The position numbers and the translations under genes were made by a program. Of a stretch of 64,000 nucleotides of DNA, positions 62,734-64,000 are shown piece by piece. Position 1 is the stretch's first letter; the number at the start of each line of letters is the position of its first letter. The DNA comes from Deltaproteobacteria bacterium. GTDB lineage: Bacteria; Myxococcota; UBA727; VGSZ01. Location of the stretch: NCBI GenBank assembly GCA_016177705.1, contig JACOUT010000014.1:372001-436000 (forward strand), in the 5' to 3' direction. The notes under the pieces are model-generated. The model had not been told where the DNA came from. It searched no databases and saw only the letters and a program-made list of their open reading frames with translations.

Positions 62734-64000
62734 ATGCGACGCTCAGCGACGATCTTGACCGGCCTGCTGGTGGCGATGTTCGCCACCTCGGCCGCGCGCG
62801 CCGCGCAATTCACCGCGCTCACGGTGGACGCGCCCGCGCTCGCGCAGCCGCGCTACTCGCAGGCCATCGAGGTGGTGCTCCACCTCTCGCTCGCCACCGA
62901 CGGCGCCGCCGTGCCGGGTACCGCCTGCACCCAGGGCTGCCGTGTGCAGGTCTCCATCGGCCCCGAGGACACGCCGGGCACCTTCTTCTTCGTCAACGAT
63001 CCCGTGATCGACGCAGTGGGCACCGCGTCGACGCGCCTCACCTTCGTCGACGGCCGCTACGGCACCGACAGCGCCTTCCTCGCCGCCGACGACGGCGCGC
63101 CGTGGGTGGTGCGCGCCTGCTTCCTCGGCCACGGCGTGGCGCCGGGCGCGCCCTGCGAAGCGAGCCCTGCCGCCGCCTGCGCGCCCGCAGCCGTGGAAGA
63201 CCCGAACGGCGACCTGTGCCCGTCGTCGGCCACCCGCACCGTCGCGCTCTACCCCGAGATCCCGTCGGTGGCGCTCGGCCTGGGCTTCGAGGGCAAGCTC
63301 GGCACCGAGCTGGTGGTGTCGGCCGAGGTGTCGGACGCCACCGGCGACGCCGCGCCCGGCGGCACTGACGTCGACGGGCCGCAGCCGACGCTGTTGGTCG
63401 GCGTACCGGTGCAGTTCTTCTACGACGCCGACAACGACGGGCGCCCGAGCTTGAACGAGTCGATCGGCTCGGCCGAGACCAACGCCGCCGGCGTCGCGTC
63501 GGTCCCCTTCCTGCTCGACCCGCAGTTCGTGCTCGCCGGCAGCTACGACAGCGGCATCCACGCCGAGTTCTCGGGCGACGACCGCTTCGGCGTCGGCCGC
63601 TCGTCGGCGCGACTGGTGGTGCGCCCCGGCGACCTCGACCTCGAGCGCACCATTCTCGAGGTCGAGCCCGACGTCATCCCGGCGGACAACGTGTCAATCG
63701 CGCTCATCCGCGTGCGCCTGGTCGATGAGTTCAACAACCAACTCGACGAGACCAGCGAGCCGCACGACGTGCAGATGACCACCGACCTCGGCCGGCTGCT
63801 CGACGAGGTCGAGCGCGACCCGACGCTCGGCTTCTACTCGATCGAGCTGCAGGCGACGCGCAAGGTCGGCACCGCCACCGTCACCGTCACGGTCGACGGC
63901 ACCGAGGTCGGCACCGCCGCCGTCGAGATGACCGGCGAGAGCTGCACCTGCGGGCATGCGCGCTCGAGCGACTCGACGGCCGCCGGCGGCGCGCTCCTGC
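62734..64000 (+). CDS. Secreted Ig-like surface protein entering a MYXO-CTERM-like tail (3' end outside window)
   Basis: ATG 62734, with GGGAAGGAG upstream, stays open to the window edge (422 codons). A signal peptide ends T-S-A-A-R-A. The body is beta-rich with invasin/Ig-like strands (V-P-V-Q-F-F-Y-D-A-D-N-D-G and A-T-V-T-V-T-V-D-G). The last visible residues, S-C-T-C-G-H-A-R-S-S-D-S-T-A-A-G-G-A-L-L, look like the start of a MYXO-CTERM sorting signal: a Cys motif, then a hydrophobic helix and Arg cluster that would fall beyond the edge. This suggests surface anchoring after processing. Confidence 0.75.
   Translation, partial: MRRSATILTGLLVAMFATSAARAAQFTALTVDAPALAQPRYSQAIEVVLHLSLATDGAAVPGTACTQGCRVQVSIGPEDTPGTFFFVNDPVIDAVGTASTRLTFVDGRYGTDSAFLAADDGAPWVVRACFLGHGVAPGAPCEASPAAACAPAAVEDPNGDLCPSSATRTVALYPEIPSVALGLGFEGKLGTELVVSAEVSDATGDAAPGGTDVDGPQPTLLVGVPVQFFYDADNDGRPSLNESIGSAETNAAGVASVPFLLDPQFVLAGSYDSGIHAEFSGDDRFGVGRSSARLVVRPGDLDLERTILEVEPDVIPADNVSIALIRVRLVDEFNNQLDETSEPHDVQMTTDLGRLLDEVERDPTLGFYSIELQATRKVGTATVTVTVDGTEVGTAAVEMTGESCTCGHARSSDSTAAGGALL

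Overview
The window is a GC-rich stretch of chromosome, almost certainly from a myxobacterium (phylum Myxococcota). The signs are many predicted lipoproteins with Cys-rich or proline/alanine-repeat segments, cytoplasmic Ser/Thr kinases with a C-terminal membrane anchor, a surface protein at the right edge entering what looks like a MYXO-CTERM sorting tail, and a tmRNA whose tag reads ANDNVELALAA. No rRNA, ordinary tRNA, complete insertion sequence or CRISPR array was found.

Layout. 1-9.2 kb: an FMN split-barrel protein cut by the left edge, a DUF1615-like lipoprotein, an AlgI/AlgJ-type O-acetylation pair, an orphan LivF ATPase, a double-TPM membrane protein and an MltF-like transglycosylase with two solute-binding domains. 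9.3-18.5 kb: a large repeat-bearing surface protein, a kinase divergent from a small lipoprotein, a two-gene 2-oxoacid:ferredoxin oxidoreductase, a DUF2157-like membrane protein and a Cys-rich lipoprotein. 18.5-19.2 kb: ssrA (tmRNA) with a very strong terminator and a run of hairpins. 19.2-41.6 kb: a tandem PARP-type zinc-finger protein coupled to an AraC regulator, an SDR-E1alpha-E1beta operon, a heme lipoprotein, a GNAT enzyme, an M3 peptidase, an EgtD-like methyltransferase with an N-terminal helix-turn-helix, a second kinase with a divergent PEGA-domain partner, a GH3 hexosaminidase, the biotin carboxylase and biotin carrier of an acyl-CoA carboxylase, and many lipoproteins. 56.7-64 kb: a lipoprotein, a metzincin-like lipoprotein, a DEAD-box helicase, the carboxyltransferase that would complete the carboxylase, and the surface protein cut by the right edge.

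The accessory block lies at 41.6-56.6 kb. It is bracketed by two related elements of about 250 bp in inverted orientation, each with long terminal inverted repeats. Inside are a stand-alone AAA+ ATPase, a visibly AT-richer patch with a PD-(D/E)XK-like nuclease, a decayed ClpP-like reading frame, a two-domain AAA+ ATPase coupled to a second nuclease-like protein, a divergent dual-specificity phosphatase, an AbiE toxin-antitoxin pair, a metallophosphoesterase, a DUF2779/Cas4-like nuclease, a WYL-domain regulator and a PcfJ-domain protein.

The most striking signal is a 19-bp palindrome, consensus TGCGACAGGATCCGTCGCA. It occurs twice between the two-domain AAA ATPase and the phosphatase, once upstream of the WYL operon and once upstream of the PcfJ gene. 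I infer one WYL-controlled regulon of ATPase, nucleases, phosphatases and PcfJ protein, which I propose as a candidate uncharacterised defence or nucleic-acid damage-response system.
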